Positions 16,332 through 24,374 of a stretch of DNA of 64,000 nucleotides are shown here, piece after piece. A program made the position numbers and the translations under genes. The notes below the pieces were generated by a model. That model saw only the letters and a list, made by a program, of their open reading frames with translations. It did not search any database and was not told the DNA's origin. This DNA is from Pinibacter soli (GTDB lineage Bacteria; Bacteroidota; Bacteroidia; Chitinophagales; Chitinophagaceae). How positions within the stretch are numbered: the stretch's first letter is position 1; every line of letters starts with the position of its first letter. The DNA lies in NCBI RefSeq assembly GCF_029961145.1, contig NZ_JASBRG010000007.1:2150189-2214188 (forward strand), written 5' to 3'.

Positions 16332-16531
16332 AAGGAACACAGATTTTCATGATTGTCATGATTTACTATGATTTGAAATTCGAGATTTGAAAATTTGAGA
16401 TTGAGGACTGGAGCTCCTATTTTTACTAACATACCCGAAGGGATAACTCCGACCGAGACGGCAATTTCAAATCTCAAATTTCAAAGCAAAAATCCTTCAC
16501 ATCATAACAATCATGAAAATCTGCGTTCCTT
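16332..16531. repeat. Composite word-repeat inverted element, 70-base arms
   Basis: The left arm (about 16332-16408) and right arm (about 16461-16531) are reverse complements. Each joins two word sets: GGAACRCAGATTTTCATGAT followed by GATTTGAAATTTGAG-type words. The outer end of the right arm stops three bases before the -7 box of the Sua5-type gene. The first word set also occurs at 25684-25843 and 26348-26485. Confidence 0.8.
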
Positions 16532-16534
16532 CTC

Positions 16535-16542
16535 TATCTTTG
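16535..16542 (+). promoter_or_regulatory. -7 promoter box almost at the start codon
   Basis: TATCTTTG is a perfect TAnnTTTG match ending five bases before the ATG at 16548. A start point 5-7 bases downstream of the box would put the mRNA end at the ATG, suggesting leaderless translation. Confidence 0.6.
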
Positions 16543-16547
16543 CCCGG

Positions 16548-17120
16548 ATGGAAAATTTCGATGCCGATATAGAAAAATGTCTTGACGTGCTGAGATCGGG
16601 GGGAACAATTTTGTATCCCACTGATACAGTGTGGGGGCTTGGCTGCGATGCTACAGATGCAGCTGCAGTAGATAAAATATTCGAGGTAAAACAACGACCT
16701 GCTTCTTCAAGCATGATCATTCTGCTGGCTGATGAACGCGACATACTCAAATATGTTGCCGGCATTGACTTGCAGGTTTTCGATTATTTGAATAGTGTCA
16801 CAAAACCTACCACGGTAATTTACCAAGGCGCCATTGGACTTGCAGATAATGTGATCAACAAAGATGGCAGCATTGGTATACGATTGGTGAAAGATGATTT
16901 TTGTAAACACCTTATCAAGCGCTTTCGCAAACCTATCGTTTCGACTTCTGCGAATATTTCCGGACAGCCCACGCCGGCGAAGTTTGCAGATATTGATGAG
17001 AGCATAAAAAACAATGTTGACTATGTAGTAAAATATAGACAACATGAAATTGCTGAAGCTGCTGCATCTGCCATTGTAAAATGGAACGGAGTGAACGACA
17101 TTACCATTATAAGAAAATAA
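16548..17120 (+). CDS. L-threonylcarbamoyladenylate synthase (Sua5/YciO/YrdC family)
   Basis: A 190-residue cytoplasmic enzyme that makes threonylcarbamoyl-AMP from threonine, bicarbonate and ATP, the first step of t6A37 modification of ANN-decoding tRNAs. YrdC-fold motifs are seen: GGTILYPTDTVWGLGCDATD (about 17), KQRPASSSMIILL (about 47), IGIRLVKDD (about 109) and PIVSTSANISGQPTP (about 129). It lacks the C-terminal Sua5 domain, so it is the short form. The frame is open upstream, but that part is encoded by an inverted repeat; the ATG at 16548 matches the family start and follows a -7 box. It overlaps the next gene by about 40 bases. Confidence 0.93.
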   Translation: MENFDADIEKCLDVLRSGGTILYPTDTVWGLGCDATDAAAVDKIFEVKQRPASSSMIILLADERDILKYVAGIDLQVFDYLNSVTKPTTVIYQGAIGLADNVINKDGSIGIRLVKDDFCKHLIKRFRKPIVSTSANISGQPTPAKFADIDESIKNNVDYVVKYRQHEIAEAAASAIVKWNGVNDITIIRK

Positions 17121-18151
17121 AAAGACGAACATTGCCGCAACAATTCTTAGTTATACAAACCGCTTTTATTGGAGATGTAGTTTTAGCAACCGGAATTATT
17201 GAAAAACTGCATGCCTATTTTCCTGATGCGTCAATCGATTTTTTGGTAAGAAAGGGAAATGAAGGTTTGCTGAAAGGCCATCCATTCATACGAGAAACCT
17301 TGGTTTGGAACAAGAAGGAAGGAAAACTGCGCAACCTGAAAAAAATGTTACACATCATCCAGTCAAAAAAATATGACAAGGTCATAAATGTTCAGCGCTA
17401 TGCTGCAACCGGCATTCTCACTGCGTTTTCAGGCGCCAAAGAAAAAATCGGTTACGATAAAAACCCACTGAGTTTTTTATTTACTACTAAGGTTAAACAT
17501 ATTTTCAGCGATGCACAACATCCCATTCATGAGATAGATCGCTGCAATGATTTGATAAAACATTTCACAGACGATAAAGTTTTTAAGCCAAGACTTTATC
17601 CAACTGCAGAAGACGAAAATGCGGTGGCACAATACAAGAAAGGCGAATACATTTGCGTAGCGCCAGCTTCTGTGTGGTTCACAAAACAGTACCCGGCAGT
17701 AAAATGGATAAGTTTCCTACAAAAAATTCCAAAGCATATTCACGTATATCTTTTGGGAGCGCCTTCTGATAAAGGGTTGTGCGAAGAAATCATTAATGGC
17801 TGTCCGTCTGTAAAAATCACCGACTTAAGCGGCAAACTAAGTTTTCTTCAATCAGCGGCGTTGATGAAAGGTTCGATAATGAACTATGTAAACGATTCTG
17901 CACCTATGCATTTTGCTTCTTCTGTGAATGCGCCTGTTGCTGCAGTCTATTGCTCCACGGTTCCATATTTTGGTTTCGGGCCGCTTTCAGACAAAAAAAC
18001 AATCATAGAAGTTGAGGAAAAACTTACCTGCCGTCCTTGTGGCATACACGGCTACAAAGCTTGTCCGCTAAAGCATTTTAAATGCGCAATGGAAATAAAG
18101 GATGAGCAGTTACTTAGAGAGTTGAAAATTAATAACCTTTCTTCTTATTAA
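17081..18151 (+). CDS. Glycosyltransferase family 9 (heptosyltransferase-like)
   Basis: A 356-residue GT-B enzyme resembling ADP-heptose:LPS heptosyltransferases, which add sugars to the lipopolysaccharide core at the inner membrane. Seen are QTAFIGDVVLATGIIEKL (Rossmann-like N-terminal domain, about 26-45), a linker near YPTAEDENAV, ICVAPASVWFTKQYPAVKW (acceptor/donor cleft, about 190), and VNDSAPMHFASSVNAPVAAV (about 268), typical of GT9. A cysteine-rich tail (CRPCGIHGYKACPLKHFKC) is present. The ATG at 17081 overlaps the upstream gene by 40 bases; a TTG at 17132, just before PQQFLVIQ, is an equally possible start. The overlap suggests co-transcription with the Sua5-type gene. Confidence 0.9.
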   Translation: MERSERHYHYKKIKRRTLPQQFLVIQTAFIGDVVLATGIIEKLHAYFPDASIDFLVRKGNEGLLKGHPFIRETLVWNKKEGKLRNLKKMLHIIQSKKYDKVINVQRYAATGILTAFSGAKEKIGYDKNPLSFLFTTKVKHIFSDAQHPIHEIDRCNDLIKHFTDDKVFKPRLYPTAEDENAVAQYKKGEYICVAPASVWFTKQYPAVKWISFLQKIPKHIHVYLLGAPSDKGLCEEIINGCPSVKITDLSGKLSFLQSAALMKGSIMNYVNDSAPMHFASSVNAPVAAVYCSTVPYFGFGPLSDKKTIIEVEEKLTCRPCGIHGYKACPLKHFKCAMEIKDEQLLRELKINNLSSY

Positions 18152-18376
18152 CCATTCAGCAAACGCAATATTTAGCACCCAGCCCATCCATGCCACGATC
18201 ATGTAAACATCCATAGGTCGAGGATGAAATAATGCCACCAACAGGTATTTCCAGGCACGTAAAGTAATTGCAGACAGCGTTAAGGCATAGCTTCGTATCA
18301 TAAAGCGTTCATGCGCTTTGAAATCTTTTTGTTTTGCCGTTAAAAACGCTTTCGTTGTAAAATATATCCAAAGCAC
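18110..18376 (-). pseudogene. C-terminal remnant of a DUF2306-type membrane protein
   Basis: These 88 residues carry the C-terminal signature HERFMIRSYALTLSAITLRAW followed by two hydrophobic segments and NIAFAEWLIRR, as in DUF2306 (PF10067) integral membrane proteins of about 200 residues. The frame begins at a GTG directly after an in-frame TGA, and the 200 bases upstream do not encode the missing N-terminal helices in any frame I can see. I therefore read it as a truncated gene rather than an intact small protein. Its 3-prime end overlaps the GT9 gene by 42 bases. Function is unknown; the family match is from motif recognition only. Confidence 0.5.
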
Positions 18377-18465
18377 TGCTCAAATCAATCGAAAAATATG
18401 CCAGCGACAACTACGACGACTTTGGAAGATAGCTGCGCCGCAATTTTCAAAATATTTCACCTGAT

Positions 18466-18495
18466 AAAGCCTCGGATATGACGTCTGGGGCTTTT
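18466..18495 (+). terminator. Possible weak terminator hairpin
   Basis: AAAGCCTC (18466-18473) pairs with GGGGCTTT (18487-18494) around a 13-base loop, followed by TCTATTTTA. It lies between the GT9/DUF2306 region and cca. Confidence 0.3.
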
Positions 18496-18568
18496 CTATT
18501 TTATACTGCCCGCCCTATTACTATTACTTACAACCAAAACTCAAGATTCAAAACTCACAACCTTCAAT

Positions 18569-18576
18569 TATCTTTG
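18569..18576 (+). promoter_or_regulatory. -7 promoter box of cca
   Basis: TATCTTTG is a perfect TAnnTTTG match ending eight bases before the cca ATG, which implies a very short or absent leader. Confidence 0.6.
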
Positions 18577-18584
18577 TCCCATCT

Positions 18585-20024
18585 ATGTATATCAATTGCT
18601 CAGAAAAAGAATTATTTGTTTTTAAAAAAATTGCACATGCCGCTAAGGACCTGCAAACGCCTTGCTATATCATTGGCGGCTTTGTGAGGGATAAAATTAT
18701 CGGCAGAAAAACAAAGGATGCTGACATTGTTTGCGTAGGTGACGGCATTGATCTTGCACATAAAGTATCGGAGAGATTCAACCCTAAGCCACAGGTGGCT
18801 TTCTTCAAAACTTATGGCACCGCACAAATCAAGCTCGATAATTTTGAGGTAGAATTTGTTGGTGCCCGAAAGGAAAGCTACAAATACCACAGCCGCAATC
18901 CTGATGTTCAACCCGGTACTTTAAAGGACGATCAGGACCGAAGGGATTTTACCATTAATGCACTGGCTATAAGCTTGAATGATGAAGACTACGGTGAGAT
19001 AATTGATCCGTTCAATGGATTGAGAGATCTCCAAAATAAGATCATCAAAACGCCGCTCAATCCTGATGCTACTTTTAGTGATGATCCATTGCGCATGATG
19101 CGTGCCATTCGTTTTGCTTCTCAATTAAATTTTCAAATTGCGGAAGAAACGCTACAGGGCATTAAAAACAATGTTGAGCGAATTCGCATAATTACACAGG
19201 AGCGCATAACAGAAGAGCTCAATAAAATTCTGGCGAGCAACAAACCATCCATTGGTTTTGATTTGCTTTATCAAACAGGATTGCTGCATATTATCTTTCC
19301 CCAAATGGTGGATCTTGCTGGCGCCGAATATATTGATGGCAAAGGTCATAAAGATAATTTTTACCACACATTACAAGTAGTTGATAATATCAGCCATAAT
19401 ACAAATGATTTATGGTTGCGCTGGGCAGCAGTTCTACACGACATTGCCAAGCCTGCAACAAAGAAATTTGAACAAGGGCACGGCTGGACGTTTCATGGCC
19501 ACGAAGTTGTAGGTGGAAGAATGGTGCCGAAAATTTTCACCAAATTAAAACTGCCGCAAAACGAAAAGATGCGTTTTGTCCGCAAGATGGTGGAACTGCA
19601 TTTGAGGCCTATCAGTTTAACAAAAGAAAACATCACGGACTCCGCTATCCGACGTTTATTATTTGATGCAGGAGATGACATTGATTCATTGATGACACTA
19701 TGTGAGGCGGATATCACATCCAAGAATAAGCACAAAGTAAAGCGCTATCTTGATAATTTCGAATTGGTTCGCAACCGATTACAATGGGTAGAAGAAAACG
19801 ACAGGATCCGCAACTGGCAACCACCTATTACGGGTGAAATAATTATGGAAACCTTCAATTTACGTCCCGGTCGCGAAGTAGGCATTATTAAAGATGCAAT
19901 AAAAGATGCTATTTTGGATGGAGAAATTGAAAACACTTACGATGCGGCACATTCTTTTATGATAAAAAAAGCTGGCGAGATAGGCATAACGCTGAATGCA
20001 GAACGTGGAACGCAAAATGCTTAA
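18585..20024 (+). CDS. cca: tRNA nucleotidyltransferase (CCA-adding) with HD domain
   Basis: A 479-residue class II polymerase-beta-superfamily enzyme that adds or repairs the CCA end of tRNAs. Motifs in order: nucleotidyltransferase GGFVRD and metal-binding DADIV (about 28-50), RRDFTINALA (about 118), the neck domain with DDPLRMMRAIRFASQL (about 166), then an HD phosphohydrolase-like domain with AVLHDIAKPATKKF (about 285). Length is normal for the HD-containing bacterial form. It starts right after a -7 box. Its last about 10 codons (LNAERGTQNA) are encoded by one arm of an inverted word repeat, so the C-terminal tail has probably been reshaped by that repeat. Confidence 0.93.
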   Translation: MYINCSEKELFVFKKIAHAAKDLQTPCYIIGGFVRDKIIGRKTKDADIVCVGDGIDLAHKVSERFNPKPQVAFFKTYGTAQIKLDNFEVEFVGARKESYKYHSRNPDVQPGTLKDDQDRRDFTINALAISLNDEDYGEIIDPFNGLRDLQNKIIKTPLNPDATFSDDPLRMMRAIRFASQLNFQIAEETLQGIKNNVERIRIITQERITEELNKILASNKPSIGFDLLYQTGLLHIIFPQMVDLAGAEYIDGKGHKDNFYHTLQVVDNISHNTNDLWLRWAAVLHDIAKPATKKFEQGHGWTFHGHEVVGGRMVPKIFTKLKLPQNEKMRFVRKMVELHLRPISLTKENITDSAIRRLLFDAGDDIDSLMTLCEADITSKNKHKVKRYLDNFELVRNRLQWVEENDRIRNWQPPITGEIIMETFNLRPGREVGIIKDAIKDAILDGEIENTYDAAHSFMIKKAGEIGITLNAERGTQNA

Positions 20025-20109
20025 TGCAAGAGAACAGACTTCAAACATTTGGCACCAAGCATTCAGCGTTATACGTTAGGCATTAAGCGTTCGACATTTA
20101 GCATTTAGC
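19984..20109. repeat. Word-repeat inverted element invading the 3-prime end of cca
   Basis: The left arm (about 19984-20027) and right arm (20059-20109) consist of words such as AACGCTGAATGC, CTTAATGC and GAACG. The core ATAACGCTGAATGC (19986-19999) is perfectly complementary to 20059-20072. The left arm lies inside the cca coding region and supplies its stop codon. Confidence 0.75.
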
Positions 20110-20181
20110 TTTTCACTATTTTGTTTTATTTTGGGCGGGCAAACGAACGATTTATTGATATTGAATTAATTTTTAGAAATC

Positions 20182-20751
20182 ATGGCTGTTTTAAAATTCA
20201 GGATCTATTTCGAAGAAGATGATAGTATTTACAGAGACGTTGTAGTGAAGCACAAACAAACTTTTTTGGAGCTTCACCAGGTGATATTAAAAGCCTATGA
20301 ATTTGACAGTAAACACCAGGCTACTTTTTATCGCAGCAATGATCACTGGCAAAGAGGAAGAGAAATTTCTCTGGAAAAATATAATAAGCCTTACAAAGCG
20401 GAGCCATTACTGATGGATACTACTATAATTGGCACCGAGATTTTTGATCCTAATCAAAAATTCGTTTATGTATACGATTTTGCAAAGAACTGGACGTTCC
20501 TTGTTGAGTTGATCAATGTTTCGAAGGAAGAAAACGCGAAGCTCACCTACCCGGTTGTTATCAGAACTGAAGGCATTGGGCCATCTCAATACGGCACTAA
20601 AGGAATCGGCAGCGATAAACTAACCGAGATCGAAGAAAAATATGATCTTACCAAAGGCGCTGAAGGTTTTGGCGAGGAAGGTGAAGACGATGATGACAAA
20701 GACTCCAATGAAGAAGAAGAAGAAAGCACCGAAGAAAATGAGGATTTCTAG
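20182..20751 (+). CDS. pRiA4b ORF-3-like (PF07929) protein with acidic tail
   Basis: A 189-residue protein. The N-terminal about 140 residues match the plasmid pRiA4b ORF-3-like fold: LKFRIYFEEDDSIYRDVVV, then TFLELHQVILKAYEFDSKHQ, then FVYVYDFAKNWTFLVELI. The last about 25 residues are almost all Glu, Asp, Asn and Ser. Relatives are sometimes labelled TnpR-like or IS1096 passenger proteins, but nothing transposon-like surrounds this gene, and the biochemical role is unknown. The acidic tail suggests binding to a basic partner. It is free-standing, with word-repeat elements on both sides. Confidence 0.8.
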   Translation: MAVLKFRIYFEEDDSIYRDVVVKHKQTFLELHQVILKAYEFDSKHQATFYRSNDHWQRGREISLEKYNKPYKAEPLLMDTTIIGTEIFDPNQKFVYVYDFAKNWTFLVELINVSKEENAKLTYPVVIRTEGIGPSQYGTKGIGSDKLTEIEEKYDLTKGAEGFGEEGEDDDDKDSNEEEEESTEENEDF

Positions 20752-20796
20752 AGGAGCTGCTTCGCGTCTCAAGTTACCGCTAAGACACAGAGGATA

Positions 20797-20919
20797 CACT
20801 AAGTTTCGCTAAGAAATTCTCTTAAAGAAACTTAGTGGCCAAACCTCTACCAAACAAAGAATTAGACATCCGACTGGTTTCTAACTCCTAATTCCTAATT
20901 TCTAATTCCTAATTTCTAT
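20797..20919. repeat. Word-repeat inverted element, CACTAAG and CTAATTCC words
   Basis: A perfect 11-bp stem CACTAAGTTTC/GAAACTTAGTG (20797-20807 and 20827-20837) is followed by a run of CTAATTCCTAATTTCTAATT words (about 20881-20919) that reaches the start of miaA. The upstream side contains ACACAGAGGA. Confidence 0.65.
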
Positions 20920-21823
20920 TCTACCTCACACAGTCATCGTAATCGTTGGGCCCACGGCTGTCGGAAAAACTTCTTTGGCTATTCAGCTGGCAAAAAAGTT
21001 TGACACATCCATTATTTCTGCCGATTCTCGCCAATGTTTTAAAGAAATGAATATTGGCGTAGCAAAACCAACACAGAAACAATTAGAAGAGGTAAAACAC
21101 TATTTTATTAACTCCCACTCGATCCATGATGAAGTAAATGCCGCCGTTTTTGAAAAATATGCTCTCGCCAAAGCAGAGGAGATATTTATTACAAAAAACA
21201 CTACTATAATGGTAGGTGGTACCGGGTTGTATGTGAAGGCATTTTGCGAAGGCATGGATAACATTCCAGCAATTTCTCCTGATGTAAGAGAAGAAATCGT
21301 ACAATCATTTGAGCAAAAAGGACTTGAATGGTTGCAAAGCGAAGTAAAAGAAAAAGATCCCGAATACTTCGCGACCGGCGAGCTATACAATCCGCAGCGC
21401 CTTATGCGTGCGCTGGAAGTGGTGCTATCTACCGGAAGATCCATAAGAAGCTTTCAATCAAACATAAAAAAAGAAAGGCCGTTTAAAATTGTTAAGATTG
21501 GTTTGCAATTACCTCGTGAAATTCTCTATAATCAAATCAATACACGTGTGGATGAAATGATTAGTGAAGGATTGCTTGAGGAAGCCTCAGCATTATTTTC
21601 ACAAAGAAATTTGAACGCTTTGCAAACTGTTGGCTACTCTGAGTTGTTTGACTATATGGAAAGAAAAATAACATTAGAAAAAGCGGTCGAACTGATAAAG
21701 CAAAACACAAGACACTACGCGAAAAGACAAATTACCTGGTTTTCCAGAGACGCAGCTATTCAATGGTTTGCACCCACAAACATCAGCAACATAGAAGATT
21801 ACGTGTCCAATATCCCGCGATAA
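20918..21823 (+). CDS. miaA: tRNA dimethylallyltransferase MiaA, apparently with a non-AUG start
   Basis: MiaA transfers a dimethylallyl group to A37 of UNN-decoding tRNAs. Seen are the P-loop GPTAVGKTS, SADSRQCFKEMNIGVAKPT, VGGTGLYVKAFCEG and the C-terminal RQITWFSRD. The only ATG/GTG/TTG start compatible with the frame is the TTG at 20975, which would remove the P-loop and inactivate the enzyme. The frame is open upstream to a stop at 20903 and encodes ILPHTVIVIVGPTAVGKTS. I place the start at the ATT codon at 20918, giving 301 residues, normal for MiaA; ATC or GTC codons at 20933-20938 are alternatives. An inverted word repeat ends exactly here and may have replaced the original start. Confidence 0.85.
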   Translation: MLPHTVIVIVGPTAVGKTSLAIQLAKKFDTSIISADSRQCFKEMNIGVAKPTQKQLEEVKHYFINSHSIHDEVNAAVFEKYALAKAEEIFITKNTTIMVGGTGLYVKAFCEGMDNIPAISPDVREEIVQSFEQKGLEWLQSEVKEKDPEYFATGELYNPQRLMRALEVVLSTGRSIRSFQSNIKKERPFKIVKIGLQLPREILYNQINTRVDEMISEGLLEEASALFSQRNLNALQTVGYSELFDYMERKITLEKAVELIKQNTRHYAKRQITWFSRDAAIQWFAPTNISNIEDYVSNIPR

Positions 21824-21839
21824 CAAAAGCAGGCCATAT

Positions 21840-22700
21840 ATGAAACACATTACTTACACTTGTGTAATGCTGTTTTGCATTACACGGTGTGTTGCCAACC
21901 ATTCAACGATTGCAAAGTCTGATACTTCTACGCAGCCTCACTCAGAATTGATCAGACAAGTTAAAAGCATGACTGTATTTCAGGATGAAATTGCAGATGG
22001 TCGTCGTTATATAATCAATGAAATTGCAATCGCCGAAAGCAATGCTAATATTCGCTTCCACGGTCATTTTAAAAATCGCAAACTAAACGGCACCTGGAAC
22101 AGTTGGTACGATTCAGGCATTATTTGTGATTCAGGAAGTTTTAAAAACAATATTCCCGATGGTGTATGGAAAGTGTGGTATGCAAATGGCAACTTGCGTT
22201 ACGTAAGAACTTACAACGCCTTCCGCTACAGCATGGTAATAAACGAATTTGCGAAAAAAGATGGCAAACAGATTATCTATCCATTAACTACACTTGCAAA
22301 ACAGGACATGCCGGCGGCATTCAAACAACTTACCTCTTACTATTCATTCAATATATCCGGCAATCTTTCGGAAAGAATTTTTCTTCTGGAGCTGGTGCAA
22401 CAAAACACAACTTCATCTTCTTACAAACCTCCATTTTTTTCATGCCTTCAACACGGCCTGTACATGAATTATTTTGAAAACGGAACCGTACAGGATTCTG
22501 GCTATTACAATAACGGTATGCGCAATGGCGTGTGGTTATTAACAGTTGAAGAAAATGGCAGAAGATTGAAATCTGTTGGCAATTATGATAACGGCGTGAA
22601 AACAAGAGAATGGAAATGGTATGATGCAAATGGCAGTCTGGTGCGGCTTAGCATCTACAACAAACGTGGTAAATTAATGTTTGAAAAAGAGTATAAATGA
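21840..22700 (+). CDS. MORN-like repeat (YwqK-type) exported protein
   Basis: A 286-residue protein with an N-terminal hydrophobic signal sequence (TYTCVMLFCITRCVA) and several copies of the beta-hairpin repeat known as MORN_2/YwqK. Examples are HFKNRKLNGTWNSWYDSG, SFKNNIPDGVWKVWYANG, YFENGTVQDSGYYNNGMRNG and NYDNGVKTREWKWYDANG. Such repeats form elongated beta sheets. Many relatives are annotated as toxin-antitoxin immunity proteins, but I see no toxin partner. It starts 16 bases after miaA and is probably in the same transcript. Function is unknown; surface or periplasmic location is inferred from the signal sequence. Confidence 0.75.
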   Translation: MKHITYTCVMLFCITRCVANHSTIAKSDTSTQPHSELIRQVKSMTVFQDEIADGRRYIINEIAIAESNANIRFHGHFKNRKLNGTWNSWYDSGIICDSGSFKNNIPDGVWKVWYANGNLRYVRTYNAFRYSMVINEFAKKDGKQIIYPLTTLAKQDMPAAFKQLTSYYSFNISGNLSERIFLLELVQQNTTSSSYKPPFFSCLQHGLYMNYFENGTVQDSGYYNNGMRNGVWLLTVEENGRRLKSVGNYDNGVKTREWKWYDANGSLVRLSIYNKRGKLMFEKEYK

Positions 22701-22702
22701 GA

Positions 22703-22855
22703 GCACGAAGATGACGCTGATTTAGCAGATTTTCACTGATTATTTTTTGTAATTCTTACAGCAAAATTTTATTGAAAATTCATCAAATTTAATTAGGGCC
22801 ATACTGGCCTAAAAATACCCCGTGCAAATCTGCTAAATCAGCGTCATCTGCGTGC
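22703..22855. repeat. Inverted repeat with 30-base arms, one mismatch
   Basis: The arms at 22703-22732 and 22826-22855 are reverse complements at 29 of 30 positions (core GATGACGCTGATTTAGCAGA). The spacer is AT-rich with no gene. The left arm starts three bases after the upstream stop codon. Confidence 0.85.
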
Positions 22856-22950
22856 CATGTACGGAAAAACATAACAATATGTTCACACATCTTTCGTACA
22901 TTGTTCCTTACGATTTTATGATAACGTAAAATCAAAACCTTAGTGAAGAC

Positions 22951-24306
22951 GTGACTACAAGTATACTACCTTTCCGCTTAAAAGATTTTGGAGATAACTT
23001 TATTTGGGGCGTGGCAATGGCCGCTGCTCAAAATGAAGGCGCCTATAATGAAGATGGTCGTGGCCCTTCCATTTGGGATAATTTTTCGCGCCGGCAAGGG
23101 AAGATCAAAGGCGCTGCAAAGCCTTATGTAGCCTGCGACTTCTATCATCGCTATAAGGATGATCTCATATTGGCAAAAGCGCTAGGTTTTAAAGCCTTTC
23201 GTTTTTCCATTTCATGGTCAAGGATATTTCCCGAAGGCACCGGCAAACCAAATAAAGAAGGCGTTGCATTTTATCATAAAGTAATTGATGAATGCCTTAA
23301 GCTGGATATGGACCCGTTTGTAACGCTGTACCACTGGGACCTCCCTGCTGCATTGGAGAAAGAAGGAGGATGGACAAGTCATCACATGAACAAATGGTTC
23401 AATCGTTACGCGACTTTTTGTGCAACTGAATATGGGGATAAAGTAAAAAAATGGATCGTGTTAAATGAACCTTTTGGATTCACCATGCTGGGTTATATGA
23501 TCGGCAAACATGCTCCGGGCAAAACAGGCGTCAATAACTTTCTGAAAGCTGTTCACCACGCTGCCATGGCTCAGGCAGAGGGCGGACGCATTTTACGCAG
23601 TGAGATTTCCAAAGCATATATCGGCACTACTTTTTCATGTTCGCAGGTTATTCCATTTAGCGATTCAAAAGAAGACAAAGCTGCTGCACTAAAAACAGAT
23701 ATTCTGCTTAACCGGTTATTCATAGAACCATTGCTTGGCAAAGGTTATCCGAAAGATGATTTTGCATTGCTGGAAAAATTAGAGATGCAAAACACTGCAT
23801 GGAAATATACTGACAAACTCAGGTTTGACATGGATTTCATCGGATTGCAGAATTACTTTCCGGTGGTTGTAAAACACAATCCATTCATTCCAATTGTTAA
23901 CGCATCTGAAGTAAAAGCGACCACACGCAAGGTTCCGCACACAGCGATGGGTTGGGAAATAAATGCAAATGGTTTTTACAATATCATTAAACAGTTTTGG
24001 AAATATGGCGCCATTAAAGAGATAATTATTTCAGAAAATGGTGCTGCCTTTAACGATGTTGTTAAAGATGGAGCGATTGCAGATCAACAACGTATAGACT
24101 ATTTCCAAAGCCATTTACAAGCTGTGCTTAAAGCAAAAAAAGAAGGCATTAATGTAAAGGGCTATATGGCATGGACCTTAATGGATAACTTCGAATGGGC
24201 AGAAGGCTACAATGCAAGATTCGGCTTGATACATGTAGATTTCAAAACACAATTACGCACGATAAAAGATTCGGGGTATTGGTTCAGAGATCTGTTGACG
24301 CAGTAG
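22951..24306 (+). CDS. GH1-family beta-glucosidase
   Basis: A 451-residue TIM-barrel glycosidase that hydrolyses beta-glucosides (possibly also beta-galactosides). Seen are the N-terminal FIWGVAMAAAQNEGAYNEDG, FRFSISWSRIFPEGTG (about 90), acid/base Glu173 in LNEPFGF, nucleophile Glu362 in ISENGAAF, and WTLMDNFEWAEGYNARFGL near the end (the usual glycone-binding Trp-Glu-Trp pattern, here WEWAEGY-like). Length is typical of bacterial GH1. There is no signal peptide, so it is cytoplasmic. The start is a GTG; no in-frame ATG lies near the family N-terminus. It stands alone, between repeat elements. Confidence 0.95.
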   Translation: MTTSILPFRLKDFGDNFIWGVAMAAAQNEGAYNEDGRGPSIWDNFSRRQGKIKGAAKPYVACDFYHRYKDDLILAKALGFKAFRFSISWSRIFPEGTGKPNKEGVAFYHKVIDECLKLDMDPFVTLYHWDLPAALEKEGGWTSHHMNKWFNRYATFCATEYGDKVKKWIVLNEPFGFTMLGYMIGKHAPGKTGVNNFLKAVHHAAMAQAEGGRILRSEISKAYIGTTFSCSQVIPFSDSKEDKAAALKTDILLNRLFIEPLLGKGYPKDDFALLEKLEMQNTAWKYTDKLRFDMDFIGLQNYFPVVVKHNPFIPIVNASEVKATTRKVPHTAMGWEINANGFYNIIKQFWKYGAIKEIIISENGAAFNDVVKDGAIADQQRIDYFQSHLQAVLKAKKEGINVKGYMAWTLMDNFEWAEGYNARFGLIHVDFKTQLRTIKDSGYWFRDLLTQ

Positions 24307-24307
24307 A

Positions 24308-24367
24308 GTTGTTAGTTGATAGTTGTCAGCGGTCGCCAACTGAAGAACCATTTCTAACAACTACCAA
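24308..24367. repeat. Short word-repeat inverted element, GTTGTTAGTTG words
   Basis: GTTGTTAGTTGATAGTTG (24308-24326 region) faces CTAACAACTACCAAC (24353-24367) between convergent genes. The match is imperfect. Confidence 0.5.
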
Positions 24368-24374
24368 CGCCCTA

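Larger units (their letters stand above)
16241..16547. other. Intergenic region with terminator, composite inverted repeat and promoter
   Basis: These 307 bases contain no gene. They hold a terminator (16290-16324), a long composite inverted repeat (16332-16531) and the -7 box of the next gene (16535-16542). Confidence 0.8.

Noticed and set aside
16395-16547. N-terminal extension of the Sua5-type protein
   Set aside because: The extra 51 codons are encoded by an inverted repeat and precede a -7 promoter box. The family starts at the ATG at 16548.
20182-20751. Transposon component, because relatives are labelled IS1096 passenger or TnpR
   Set aside because: No transposase, terminal repeats or target duplication flank it. 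The label comes from the family name only.
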